Shown here: one piece after another, positions 8,067-15,581 of the stretch | Numbering within the stretch: the stretch's first letter is position 1 | Layout: each line of letters starts with the position of its first letter | Source of the DNA: an uncultured Mollicutes bacterium | GTDB taxonomy: Bacteria; Bacillota_I; Bacilli_A; ML615J-28; CAG-313 | DNA length: 24,549 nucleotides | Direction of reading: 5' to 3' | Assembly (NCBI GenBank): GCA_900538885.1 | Contig: UQAI01000023.1 | Location: 1-24,549, forward strand | The notes under the pieces: generated by a model | What the model saw: the letters and a program-made list of their open reading frames with translations, nothing else | Told to the model about the DNA's origin: nothing | The model's database searches: none | Position numbers and translations under genes: made by a program

Positions 8067-8825
8067 ATGGGCAAGATAATTTCAATAGTCAACCAAAAAG
8101 GTGGAGTAGGGAAAACTACAACTACAATCAATCTTGGTGCCGCTCTTGCAAATTATAACCAAAAGGTTTTAATTGTTGATTTTGATCAACAAGCAAATGC
8201 GACCACAGGACTTGGAATAGATAAAGAAGATATATTGTTTGATGTAACAGATTTCTTCACACATATTGCACTTGTCAAAAAAGCAATTTTACATACTACC
8301 ATTGATAATCTTGATGTAATACCTGCCACAATTAAACTTGCAAATGTCGAAGAAACATTATACCAAGTTCCAGATAAAGAGTATTTAATGTCTAGAAAAT
8401 TATCTGAGTTAAAATCTGAATATGATTATATTTTAATAGATTGCCCGCCTTCTTTAGGTTTAATTGTTGATAATGCCTTGTATGCAAGTGATTCAGTTAT
8501 TATACCAGTAGAATGTGGTTACTACTCATATGATGCATTAACCCAAATGACTCATAAAATTAATTCAGTTCAAAAACATAAAAAAATAGAAATCGAAGGA
8601 ATTTTACTTACAAAACTAGATAACCGTAATACTCTTGGTTATAAGATTGTTGAAAAAGTTCAATTTTTATTTCCTGATAAAACTTTTAAAACAATTATCA
8701 CTAATTCAAGTCATATTCAAGAAGCTCCATTATATGGAAAAAGCGTTTTGCAATTTTCTTATAATTCAAGAGGTTCTAAAGAATATCGAGAACTTGCAAA
8801 AGAAATATTAGATAGAAAGGAATAA
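8067..8825 (+). CDS. parA: ParA/Soj-family chromosome partitioning ATPase
   Basis: A 252-residue cytoplasmic ATPase of the Soj type. The deviant Walker A KGGVGKTTT is at about 10-18, with a switch segment VDFDQQANAT and a Walker B-like ILIDCPPSLG. Soj-type ParA normally binds DNA non-specifically as an ATP dimer and is stimulated by ParB at parS, aiding origin segregation and control of DnaA. The length and lack of an N-terminal HTH fit a chromosomal rather than plasmid ParA. AAAGGG precedes the ATG. Its place after mnmG-rsmG is the conserved oriC-side position, but parB does not follow; mscS starts 3 nt later. Partner loss or relocation is discussed under findings. Confidence 0.94.
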   Translation: MGKIISIVNQKGGVGKTTTTINLGAALANYNQKVLIVDFDQQANATTGLGIDKEDILFDVTDFFTHIALVKKAILHTTIDNLDVIPATIKLANVEETLYQVPDKEYLMSRKLSELKSEYDYILIDCPPSLGLIVDNALYASDSVIIPVECGYYSYDALTQMTHKINSVQKHKKIEIEGILLTKLDNRNTLGYKIVEKVQFLFPDKTFKTIITNSSHIQEAPLYGKSVLQFSYNSRGSKEYRELAKEILDRKE

Positions 8826-8828
8826 GTT

Positions 8829-9830
8829 ATGCTTGAAACTTTATATTGTATTATTCTAATTGCTTTATATATTCTTGTTAATGTGATCAAGAAAAAAATG
8901 CTTAATAAGCTTGACAATAAAGGAATTGCTACTATTAATATATGTTTAGATGTAGCTATATTTTTAGGCTTCTTATTAGGTATAGCTTTAATATTAGGTT
9001 TTGATTTTTCAAAATTTAAAGTTGGATTTAAAGATTTTATTGCATTTCAAGGCTCAAGCTTAATTTGGTCTATTATAGTCGTAATAATTGCTTCTACCCT
9101 TTTAGGTATAACAAAAACATTATTATTTAAAAAGTATAAAAAAAATATCCTAGAAGTTAAACGTCAAAATACTATTTCAAAGGTTTTGATGAGTTTGATT
9201 AGATATGCCGCATATATAATCTGCGTTATTGTGATACTTGGTATTTGGAAAGTGAATGTTATGCCTGCCCTTGCTGGTCTTGGTATTGTCGGACTTGTAG
9301 TGGGCCTTGGTGCTCAAAAACTAATCTCTGACTTTGTGGCTGGGTTATTCATTGTATTTGAACATCATTTTGATGTTGGTGACACGATTATTGTTGGTGA
9401 TTTTAAGGGGGAAGTAATCGACATAGGGCTTAAAACAACAAAAATACGAGATTGGCGTGGTCGTGTTAAGATAATCGCAAATGGTGATTTGACAGATATC
9501 ATTAATGATTCACTATACAATACAGTTTTTGATATTAGCGTTTCCATAGGTTATGGAGAAGATATCGCAAAAGTGCGCGAAATAATAGATAAGGGATTAG
9601 CTGATAAATTTAAGGGGCGTCCCGAACTTGTTGATTTACCACATACAATTGGTGTTGGCAATTTAGGTGATTCAGGAATTGAAATAGTTGTAGTCGGTAC
9701 TACTAAACCTGAAAGTCATTATCAAATTTCAAGAGATGTTCGTCAAGAAATTAAAGCTATTTGTGATTCTAATAATATTGAAATACCATTTCCACAAATT
9801 GTGGTTCACGGAGTAAGACAAGATGATTGA
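8829..9830 (+). CDS. mscS: MscS-family small-conductance mechanosensitive channel
   Basis: MscS channels open under membrane tension to release solutes during hypo-osmotic shock. The 333-residue protein has about four N-terminal hydrophobic segments (near 1-20, 30-58, 75-95, 113-137), then the pore helix rich in Gly and Ala (LAGLGIVGLVVGLGAQ) and the family motif FEHHFDVGD, followed by a soluble beta domain (IIVGDFKGEVIDIG) and vestibule. Length is typical of the short MscS group. AAGGAA lies about 8 nt before the ATG, inside the end of parA. It ends with TGA that overlaps the next gene by 8 nt. In many Bacillota an MscS gene sits beside the DUF951 gene near the par locus, so the position is conserved. 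Confidence 0.93.
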   Translation: MLETLYCIILIALYILVNVIKKKMLNKLDNKGIATINICLDVAIFLGFLLGIALILGFDFSKFKVGFKDFIAFQGSSLIWSIIVVIIASTLLGITKTLLFKKYKKNILEVKRQNTISKVLMSLIRYAAYIICVIVILGIWKVNVMPALAGLGIVGLVVGLGAQKLISDFVAGLFIVFEHHFDVGDTIIVGDFKGEVIDIGLKTTKIRDWRGRVKIIANGDLTDIINDSLYNTVFDISVSIGYGEDIAKVREIIDKGLADKFKGRPELVDLPHTIGVGNLGDSGIEIVVVGTTKPESHYQISRDVRQEIKAICDSNNIEIPFPQIVVHGVRQDD

Positions 9831-10014
9831 TCCAACAACAATTAAAGTAGATGATATTCTAAAATTCAAAAAACCTCACCCTTGCGGTGGTTACACATGG
9901 AAAGTGCTAAGAATTGGTATTGATTATAAACTTGAATGTACAACATGTAAACGTGTCATCATGATTCCACGAATTGAAGCATTGAAAAGAATTAAAGAAA
10001 AAGTTGAAGACTAA
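9823..10014 (+). CDS. DUF951 family protein (63 aa)
   Basis: A classic DUF951 protein: a KKPHPCGG motif with C21, then a W-x2-LR-x-G-x-D strand and a C39-x2-C42 pair followed by IMIPR. The three Cys plus His19 suggest a small zinc-binding fold. Its molecular function is unknown. It overlaps the end of mscS by 8 nt, with GGAG at 9811-9814 as ribosome site. It is the last gene of the block, and the terminator stem includes its stop codon. Confidence 0.9.
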   Translation: MIDPTTIKVDDILKFKKPHPCGGYTWKVLRIGIDYKLECTTCKRVIMIPRIEALKRIKEKVED

Positions 10015-10033
10015 GCAAGACTTAGTCTTTTTT
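10007..10033 (+). terminator. Strong terminator ending the mnmG-DUF951 block
   Basis: Perfect 9-bp stem AAGACTAAG (10007-10015) with CTTAGTCTT (10021-10029), 5-nt loop and a six-T run (10028-10033). The left arm contains the stop codon of the DUF951 gene. Confidence 0.85.
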
Positions 10034-10059
10034 CGTGCTTTTTCGCAGTTTCAATCATA

Positions 10060-10065
10060 TATAAT
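10060..10065 (+). promoter_or_regulatory. Candidate -10 of the SpoIIE-like gene
   Basis: TATAAT with no good -35 at 16-18 nt (best is TGCTTT at 10036-10041). The strong terminator just upstream means a promoter must exist here. AAGGATGG at 10073-10080 is the ribosome site. Confidence 0.4.
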
Positions 10066-10089
10066 ATATATGAAGGATGGTAGTAAAAT

Positions 10090-12276
10090 ATGCTAAAAAA
10101 AATAAATATTATTTTAATTTCACTTGTACTTTGCTTTTCGCTAAAACTAAATATGGGGTTTACGTTGGTTATTCCCATCGTAATATTCTATTTATTAAAA
10201 GATTCTAAAAATATGTATTATACATATATACCAATGTTAATTACATCTATTTTATTTATGAGAGAATACTTTGTTTATATCTTAGGAATGATGGTTGCGG
10301 TTACGGCTTTTTATTTTTTTATTACTACACTTGTAAATAAGAAAACTCCAAAGATTACGACATTAATGATTGTGTTATCAATATTGTGCACTAACATTGC
10401 TTTAGATTTATTATTACAAGTAAATAATTTAGGTGTTATATTTATCACCAATTCACTTAGTGCTTTATTATATTTATATTTGGAAAGATATTTATATAAA
10501 ATTATACTAAATGATTCTATTGATAGTAGTTCTAGTTCACTATCATATTTAGAGATAATGATAGCTTTAATTACGGTTGTGAGCGCGAGTACGGTGACAC
10601 TATTAAAGGTAAACTTAGGATTTGTGTATGCTGCTTTTTTCGCAATGTATTTTGGTAGAAGTTATAAAAATATATATTCATTTATATATGGTCTTTTTAC
10701 AATGTTAATATTATATCTAGCGTTTAAAATAGAAGAAGCTTTATTTATCCCTTTTATTTGCACAATATATTTAGTACCAAATTTCTTGATGTTAGTCTTA
10801 TTTAATAGTTTTACATTAGTCTTGCTTTTCACAGATACTGGTTATGAAACTAATGCTTTATTAAGTATGATGATGGTGAGTATTGTATTTGAAATAATAT
10901 CTCCATTTGTACTGGATGAAAAGAAAAATAATCAAGATATGTTTGAATATATATATACTCAAATACAAAAAAACACAAATGATGAAATATTAAATTTTGC
11001 GTTATTCATTGATAAGTTTTCTAATGGATTTAAAAATCCTAAAGAATTTAACAATAGACTTAGCGAAGGCATAAAAACACTAGTTCAAAATCATTGTAGT
11101 ACATGTCAAAAGCGGAAAGAATGCTTTAATAAATATAAAATAGAACTATATGGAGTGTTTAAAAGTATCCTTTTACAAGAACCTAATTTTCATACTAATT
11201 ATCAAGAGTTTGTTGATTACTGTGATAAAATAAGCAATTTCGAACATACCGCAAAATTTCTGGAAACAAAAATAAAAGCACCACTTAGTGATGAAGCAAT
11301 GTCACAAAATAATATAATGCTTGCTCAATTAAACGGAGTATCAAATGCGATAAGAAAATACGTTATTGATCTTGCTTCAAAAGAAGAAATTAGTTATTAT
11401 CAAATGATGGAAATAAAAACAAGACTTGAAAACTATGGGTACGAGGTAACTTATTTTGAGGTTGTAAAATTATTCAAAAATGATTTTAACGTTAAAATTG
11501 GCCTTGCTAGTAAATATAACGATATTAAAGAAACAGTTAAATTAATTGCTTCTACTACCTTAAAACAAGACGTTTCAGTTATTTTGGATGATGAAAGCAA
11601 AGATAGAGTATATATAAATTTAGTACCCAAAATCAAAATTGATATCACTTATGGGTATGGTGCCTTGTCTTGTGATGGTGAAGACATATGTGGAGATAAT
11701 TATTTAATCAAAGAAATTAATAATGGCCATTTTATTAGTGCTATTTCTGATGGAATGGGGAAAGGATACCGAGCATTTTATGAAAGTGATATGACTTTAA
11801 AACTTGTTGAAGATATCATAAAGCTTAATTTAACAACAGGTACTGCTCTTGAAATATTAAATTGTTTTTATGCTGTACAAGAATACTTAGAACAATATGC
11901 CACTTTAGACTTTTTAGAAATTAATAGGTACAACACCACCGCAAGTTTTTATAAAATGGGGGCTACCACAACATATATATTTAGATCAAATGGAATAGTT
12001 GAAAAAATAATTAATAAAAGTTTACCATTTGGTTTAGATGAAGATATTACTTCAACAACCTATGAGTTAAAAAATGGAGATTTAATCTTGATGAGTAGTG
12101 ATGGTATATTTGAAAATTTAATTGATGAAAATAAACTTCAAGATTATATTCAATCAATTAAAAACTTGCCACCACAACGAATCGTCTATGAATTATTAAA
12201 TTACACCATTAATAATAAAATAAAAACAAAAGATGATATGAGCATAATTGCCTTAAAAATTCAAGAAGCAGCATAA
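10090..12276 (+). CDS. SpoIIE-family membrane serine phosphatase
   Basis: The 728-residue protein matches the three-part SpoIIE plan. The N-terminal 260 or so residues contain roughly ten hydrophobic membrane segments. A middle region contains a cysteine motif C336-x2-C339-x5-C345. A C-terminal PP2C (PPM) domain (about 510-728) has metal-binding Asp residues at D536 (GDN), D554 (SDGMGKG) and D671 (SSDG). The segments TLDFLEI and FYKMGA followed by LPFG are typical of SpoIIE rather than generic PP2C. In Bacillus SpoIIE dephosphorylates SpoIIAA to free sigma-F and aids asymmetric division. No anti-sigma genes are near, so the role here is inferred. It is a single gene between two terminators. 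Confidence 0.9.
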   Translation: MLKKINIILISLVLCFSLKLNMGFTLVIPIVIFYLLKDSKNMYYTYIPMLITSILFMREYFVYILGMMVAVTAFYFFITTLVNKKTPKITTLMIVLSILCTNIALDLLLQVNNLGVIFITNSLSALLYLYLERYLYKIILNDSIDSSSSSLSYLEIMIALITVVSASTVTLLKVNLGFVYAAFFAMYFGRSYKNIYSFIYGLFTMLILYLAFKIEEALFIPFICTIYLVPNFLMLVLFNSFTLVLLFTDTGYETNALLSMMMVSIVFEIISPFVLDEKKNNQDMFEYIYTQIQKNTNDEILNFALFIDKFSNGFKNPKEFNNRLSEGIKTLVQNHCSTCQKRKECFNKYKIELYGVFKSILLQEPNFHTNYQEFVDYCDKISNFEHTAKFLETKIKAPLSDEAMSQNNIMLAQLNGVSNAIRKYVIDLASKEEISYYQMMEIKTRLENYGYEVTYFEVVKLFKNDFNVKIGLASKYNDIKETVKLIASTTLKQDVSVILDDESKDRVYINLVPKIKIDITYGYGALSCDGEDICGDNYLIKEINNGHFISAISDGMGKGYRAFYESDMTLKLVEDIIKLNLTTGTALEILNCFYAVQEYLEQYATLDFLEINRYNTTASFYKMGATTTYIFRSNGIVEKIINKSLPFGLDEDITSTTYELKNGDLILMSSDGIFENLIDENKLQDYIQSIKNLPPQRIVYELLNYTINNKIKTKDDMSIIALKIQEAA

Positions 12277-12299
12277 AAAGACCACATATAATGTAGTCT
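12275..12299 (-). terminator. Terminator of the rhodanese gene
   Basis: On the minus strand AGACTACAT pairs with ATGTGGTCT (9 bp with one G-U), 3-nt loop, then five T. On the plus strand the same pair is a C-A mismatch with no T-run, so it acts mainly for the minus-strand gene, whose stop codon lies in the stem. Confidence 0.65.
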
Positions 12300-12612
12300 A
12301 ATACACTCTAACTATGTGATAGGAACTAGCCCATCGATTCAATCCCCCTAAAACATTGATTACTTGATAGCCTAATTTATCTAAATAAACAGTTGCTTTT
12401 TTGCTCTTTTCCCCATCTTCACATATTAGATAATAACAATACTCTTTATTAAGAAAAAGGTAGTACTTAGTACATAACAAATTTAGAGGAATATTGGTTG
12501 TACTCTCTAAATGGTAATGCTCAAAATCATAAGCATCTCTTACATCAATAATTCTAAGGTTCTTAGATTTTTGGTATAACTTAAAAAAATTAATTGGTGA
12601 TATTTCTTTCAT
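12298..12612 (-). CDS. Rhodanese-like domain protein (104 aa)
   Basis: A single rhodanese domain with the usual order: RIIDVRDAYDFEHYHL near 20-35, the N-I-P strand, the active-site loop C64-EDGEKS, and a final GG-x2-RW motif. C64 with a six-residue loop indicates a catalytically competent sulfurtransferase of the small cytoplasmic type; the sulfur acceptor is unknown. The frame can begin at ATG 12627, but the ATG at 12612 has GGGAGG 7 nt upstream, so it is taken as the start. It is divergent from the PucR-like regulator and thioredoxin-like pair, which hints at a redox or sulfur role; this link is inference. Confidence 0.9.
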   Translation of the reverse strand: MKEISPINFFKLYQKSKNLRIIDVRDAYDFEHYHLESTTNIPLNLLCTKYYLFLNKEYCYYLICEDGEKSKKATVYLDKLGYQVINVLGGLNRWASSYHIVRVY

Positions 12613-12619
12613 TTCATTT

Positions 12620-12625
12620 CCTCCC
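12620..12625 (-). promoter_or_regulatory. Ribosome binding site deciding the rhodanese start
   Basis: GGGAGG is 7 nt before ATG 12612. The upstream ATG at 12627 overlaps this site and has none of its own. Confidence 0.7.
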
Positions 12626-12703
12626 ATAACCTGTGCTAATAGTATATACTAATTAAGTAAATTGTTTTGTCGAATCATGTACTAAAAATAAAATATTAAT
12701 TTT

Positions 12704-12733
12704 TTTACAAATTAATCACAAATATGATATAAT
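12704..12733 (+). promoter_or_regulatory. Promoter of the PucR-like/thioredoxin-like pair
   Basis: TTTACA (12704-12709), 18-nt spacer and TATAAT (12728-12733), with TG at 12725-12726 giving an extended -10. Predicted start is about 12740, just before AGGAGG. Confidence 0.65.
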
Positions 12734-12756
12734 ACTGTAGATAGGAGGTATAATCT

Positions 12757-13584
12757 ATGTATAAACAAATTAAGCAAATATTCAAAAATAATATGATAGA
12801 AGATGTGACAGATATTACTTCTCCTAAGTATTATTACTTTTATCAAGATTATACTTGCAAAAGTATTTTTGGAGTTTCTAAGACAATAACTACAGCAGAA
12901 TATCAATTGTTACAAACTATGTTTGTTGAAAAAAGGCAATATACTAACAATAAAAAAGAACAACAAATTTACGAATATCTTTTTGAAGAAAAAGAAAATC
13001 CATTCAAAACACCAATGTCATTTATTATCTATTTAGTTAATAAAGAAGATGAAGATACAATTAATAGTGTTATAAAAGATATATATCGTGATGTAATAAT
13101 TATCAAATATATGAATTTTACAGTTGCTTTTAGCACAGCATTCAATGATGTTGAAATGACCTTTAGGGCTCTTACTAGTGATATTGGATATGAAATAAAT
13201 GTCCATCAAGGTTTTGTTTTTACTTCTTCAACTAAAGGAATTGAACTTTCAAAATATTTTGATTATTATAAAACTAATATTACAACTCATGGCTACACAA
13301 AAATAGTTGATATAATAATAAATGCCAATAACAAAGATCAAGAAGTACTAATGATTATAAAAAACAATGTACTTGATAAACTTCAAAAACTTCCTCATAT
13401 GGTTGATCTAATTGAATCTTTTTGTAATAATAATTTAAATATTTCACTTACATCAAAACTTTTATATATGCATCGTAATACGGTTATTAATAAACTAGAC
13501 CAAATTGAAAAACTTACAGGTCTTGACATTCAAAAATTTAAAGATGCGTATGCGATAAAAATATTAATAGATTTAAAAAACTAA
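12757..13584 (+). CDS. PucR/CdaR-like transcriptional regulator
   Basis: A 275-residue protein whose C-terminal 60 residues match the PucR-type helix-turn-helix: LNISLTSKLLYMHRNTV followed by KLDQIEKLTGLDI, the classic HRNT-x-x-x-(K/R)L-x-x-I pattern at about 230-260. The N-terminal 200 residues are diverged but resemble the middle domain of CdaR/PucR proteins in length and alpha/beta pattern. Such regulators usually sense a metabolite or nutrient state; no ligand can be named. AGGAGG lies before the ATG, behind a good promoter. The next gene starts 1 nt after its stop. Confidence 0.82.
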   Translation: MYKQIKQIFKNNMIEDVTDITSPKYYYFYQDYTCKSIFGVSKTITTAEYQLLQTMFVEKRQYTNNKKEQQIYEYLFEEKENPFKTPMSFIIYLVNKEDEDTINSVIKDIYRDVIIIKYMNFTVAFSTAFNDVEMTFRALTSDIGYEINVHQGFVFTSSTKGIELSKYFDYYKTNITTHGYTKIVDIIINANNKDQEVLMIIKNNVLDKLQKLPHMVDLIESFCNNNLNISLTSKLLYMHRNTVINKLDQIEKLTGLDIQKFKDAYAIKILIDLKN

Positions 13585-13585
13585 T

Positions 13586-13894
13586 ATGATTAAAGAATTA
13601 ACGTATAATCACTTCAATGTTATTAAAAACGATAACTTAATACATATTATCATCTTCACTGCCTTATGGTGTGATTCATGCAAAATGGCTAAGGTTCCAT
13701 TAGAAGAACTTAGTGATATATATGATGTATATCAAGTAGATGTTGAAAAAGAACTATCAATAGTTTCGATATGCCATGTTACAAGTATCCCAACAACTAT
13801 CATTATCAAAAACAACAAAATTATTACAAAAGAAAGTGGATATAGGTCTAAAACTTATTATATGAATATTTTAAATAATATTGAAAATATATAA
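13586..13894 (+). CDS. Thioredoxin-like protein (102 aa)
   Basis: A short thioredoxin-fold protein with active site W28-C29-D-S-C32 and the cis-proline at P69 (SIPT). The WCDSC centre departs from WCGPC, so redox potential and partner may differ from standard thioredoxin. No signal peptide is present, so it is cytoplasmic. Translation probably depends on the upstream regulator: the junction is a stop, one base, then ATG, with no Shine-Dalgarno. Together with the divergent rhodanese this suggests a small thiol or sulfur module, as inference. Confidence 0.87.
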   Translation: MIKELTYNHFNVIKNDNLIHIIIFTALWCDSCKMAKVPLEELSDIYDVYQVDVEKELSIVSICHVTSIPTTIIIKNNKIITKESGYRSKTYYMNILNNIENI

Positions 13895-13917
13895 TTTGTA
13901 TAAAAGAACAAAAAAAG

Positions 13918-13938
13918 AATGGACAAATTGTCTATTTT
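13918..13938 (+). terminator. Weak terminator after the thioredoxin-like gene
   Basis: AATGGAC (13918-13924) pairs with GTCTATT (13930-13936) with one G-U, 5-nt loop, then a short T-run. The AT-rich stem makes it weak. Confidence 0.45.
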
Positions 13939-13957
13939 AAAAATAATAAAGATGTAG

Positions 13958-13963
13958 TATAAT
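13958..13963 (+). promoter_or_regulatory. Candidate -10 for the sugar-ATPase/pgk/tpiA transcript
   Basis: TATAAT with a weak -35, TTTTAA at 13935-13940, 17 nt away. No better promoter is seen before pgk, so the genes to 17579 may depend on it. Confidence 0.45.
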
Positions 13964-13993
13964 ATTAGTGTACAAAATTGTCAATAAAAAAAT

Positions 13994-13999
13994 AGGAGG
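13994..13999 (+). promoter_or_regulatory. Ribosome binding site deciding the ABC-ATPase start
   Basis: AGGAGG is 7 nt before ATG 14007. The in-frame GTG at 13968 lacks such a site and lies within 5 nt of the -10 box, so it is rejected. Confidence 0.8.
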
Positions 14000-14006
14000 A
14001 TTAATT

Positions 14007-15143
14007 ATGGCAACAGTAGAATTAAAGAACATTAACAAAATATATAGTAATAATGTTCAAGCAGTATTTGATTTTAATTTAAAGATTAAAGACCGTGAAT
14101 TTATCGTATTTGTTGGACCATCAGGATGTGGTAAATCAACAACACTTAGAATGATTGCTGGTCTTGAAGAAATCACAAGTGGACAACTTCTAATTGATAA
14201 TGAAGTTATGAATGACGTAGCTCCAAAAGATCGTAATATCGCGATGGTATTCCAATCTTATGCACTATATCCACATATGACTGTTTATGATAACATGGCT
14301 TTCGGATTAAAATTACGTAAATTCTCACGTGATGAAATTGATAGACGTGTTCAACATGCAGCATCTGTATTAGGCTTAAAGCCTTATTTAGATCGTAAAC
14401 CAACTGCCTTATCAGGTGGTCAAAAACAACGTGTTGCGTTAGGCCGTGCTATCGTTCGTGATGCGAAAGTATTCTTAATGGACGAACCTCTATCTAACCT
14501 AGATGCTAAACTACGTGTACAAATGAGATCTGAATTAATTAAATTACATGAAAGTTTAGGAACAACAACTATCTATGTTACCCATGACCAAATTGAAGCT
14601 ATGACAATGGCATCAAGAATCGTCGTTATGAAAGATGGTTATATTCAACAAATTGGTGCACCAAAAGAAATCTATGACAATCCTACAAATATGTTCGTAG
14701 GTGGATTCATCGGTACTCCTCCAATGAACTTTATTGAAGGTACTGTTGGTAAAGACGGTGTTTTTGAATGTGGTAACCACCGTTATGGCGTAGTTCGTTT
14801 CCCTGTTCCAGAAGAAAAATTAGAAGTATTAAAAGAACAAAATTATCTAGAAAAAACAATTATTTTAGGTATTAGACCTGAAGATATTTCTGATAAAGAA
14901 CGTGTTATCGCAGAATTACCTCAATGGGCAGTACAATTAAAGGTTGATATTTCAGAATTATTAGGTGCTGAATCTCAAATTACAGTTAAGCTTCCTGGTA
15001 CTGACCGTGTTGGTCAAAGTGTCACTGCGAAAGTTCCTGCTCGTGCAGATGTTCATATGGGTGATGAAATTAAACTTGCTTTCAATATGGAAAAATGTCA
15101 TTTCTTTGACCCTGAAACAACTAACAGAATTAGAAGATCATAA
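14007..15143 (+). CDS. ugpC: Sugar ABC transporter ATPase, MsmX/UgpC family
   Basis: The 378-residue protein is the ATP-driving subunit of carbohydrate importers. It shows Walker A G37-PSGCGKS-T45, the Q-loop QSYALYPHMTV, the signature L135-SGGQ, Walker B with D159-E160, the H-loop H193, and a C-terminal TOBE/MalK-like domain (about 240-378). No permease or binding protein genes are near, so it is likely a shared ATPase serving several sugar transporters, as MsmX does in Bacillus; this is inference. The start at 14007 is fixed by AGGAGG. A ComK-like gene follows 2 nt after the stop. Codon use is biased towards CGT and GGT, suggesting strong expression. Confidence 0.95.
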   Translation: MATVELKNINKIYSNNVQAVFDFNLKIKDREFIVFVGPSGCGKSTTLRMIAGLEEITSGQLLIDNEVMNDVAPKDRNIAMVFQSYALYPHMTVYDNMAFGLKLRKFSRDEIDRRVQHAASVLGLKPYLDRKPTALSGGQKQRVALGRAIVRDAKVFLMDEPLSNLDAKLRVQMRSELIKLHESLGTTTIYVTHDQIEAMTMASRIVVMKDGYIQQIGAPKEIYDNPTNMFVGGFIGTPPMNFIEGTVGKDGVFECGNHRYGVVRFPVPEEKLEVLKEQNYLEKTIILGIRPEDISDKERVIAELPQWAVQLKVDISELLGAESQITVKLPGTDRVGQSVTAKVPARADVHMGDEIKLAFNMEKCHFFDPETTNRIRRS

Positions 15144-15145
15144 GT

Positions 15146-15565
15146 ATGAACAGAACTATTCTTTATATTGAAAAAGGTAATCGTTCAACAATAGTCCATT
15201 ACATTAATGATGAATTAGAAGAATTAGATATATTGCCAGAAAGATATTTAGACAATCTTTGTTTAACTGAACTTACAACTTTAGAAGGTAGAGTTAACGC
15301 AATAAAGAAAAAATATCATGTTATAAAGAATATTCCAATTTATATAAAAGAAAATTTAGTATTATTTCCAACACACAATAAAAAATCAATAGATAATGTA
15401 TATTTAAATAGTATATATATAAAGAGCATAGAACCTATTTCTAATAAAACAAAGGTTATCTTTTATGATAATCAAGAAATACTAGTTAATAGAGATGCTC
15501 ATCTATTAAAAGTTAACTATGAGAAATGTCTAAAAATTAATAATCAAATAAATCAATATTGTTAG
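15146..15565 (+). CDS. ComK-like competence transcription factor family protein
   Basis: The 139-residue protein matches the ComK family pattern: a conserved Cys then L-x-T-L-E-GR (about C39 to R49), a basic helix IKKKY, a P-I-x-I strand, and the signature LVLFPTHNKK (about 72-81) followed by the N-x-I-x-I-K-S-I strand and a V-x-F-Y-D-N-Q turn. In Bacillus ComK activates DNA-uptake genes by binding paired A/T-rich boxes; it is a soluble DNA-binding protein. It is shorter than Bacillus ComK and lacks the long C-terminal tail. It starts 2 nt after the ABC-ATPase stop without a clear ribosome site and sits just before pgk. The function is inferred; other ComK-fold roles are possible. Confidence 0.78.
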   Translation: MNRTILYIEKGNRSTIVHYINDELEELDILPERYLDNLCLTELTTLEGRVNAIKKKYHVIKNIPIYIKENLVLFPTHNKKSIDNVYLNSIYIKSIEPISNKTKVIFYDNQEILVNRDAHLLKVNYEKCLKINNQINQYC

Positions 15566-15581
15566 AAAGGGATGTATGTAT

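Noticed and set aside
12628..12720. Promoter for the rhodanese gene at TATACT near 12640-12650 on the minus strand
   Set aside because: A -10-like box is present but the best -35 (TCGACA) is 19-21 nt away, so support is too weak to list.
13968..14006. GTG start extending the ABC ATPase by 13 codons
   Set aside because: It begins 5 nt after the -10 box; AGGAGG and family alignment both support ATG 14007.
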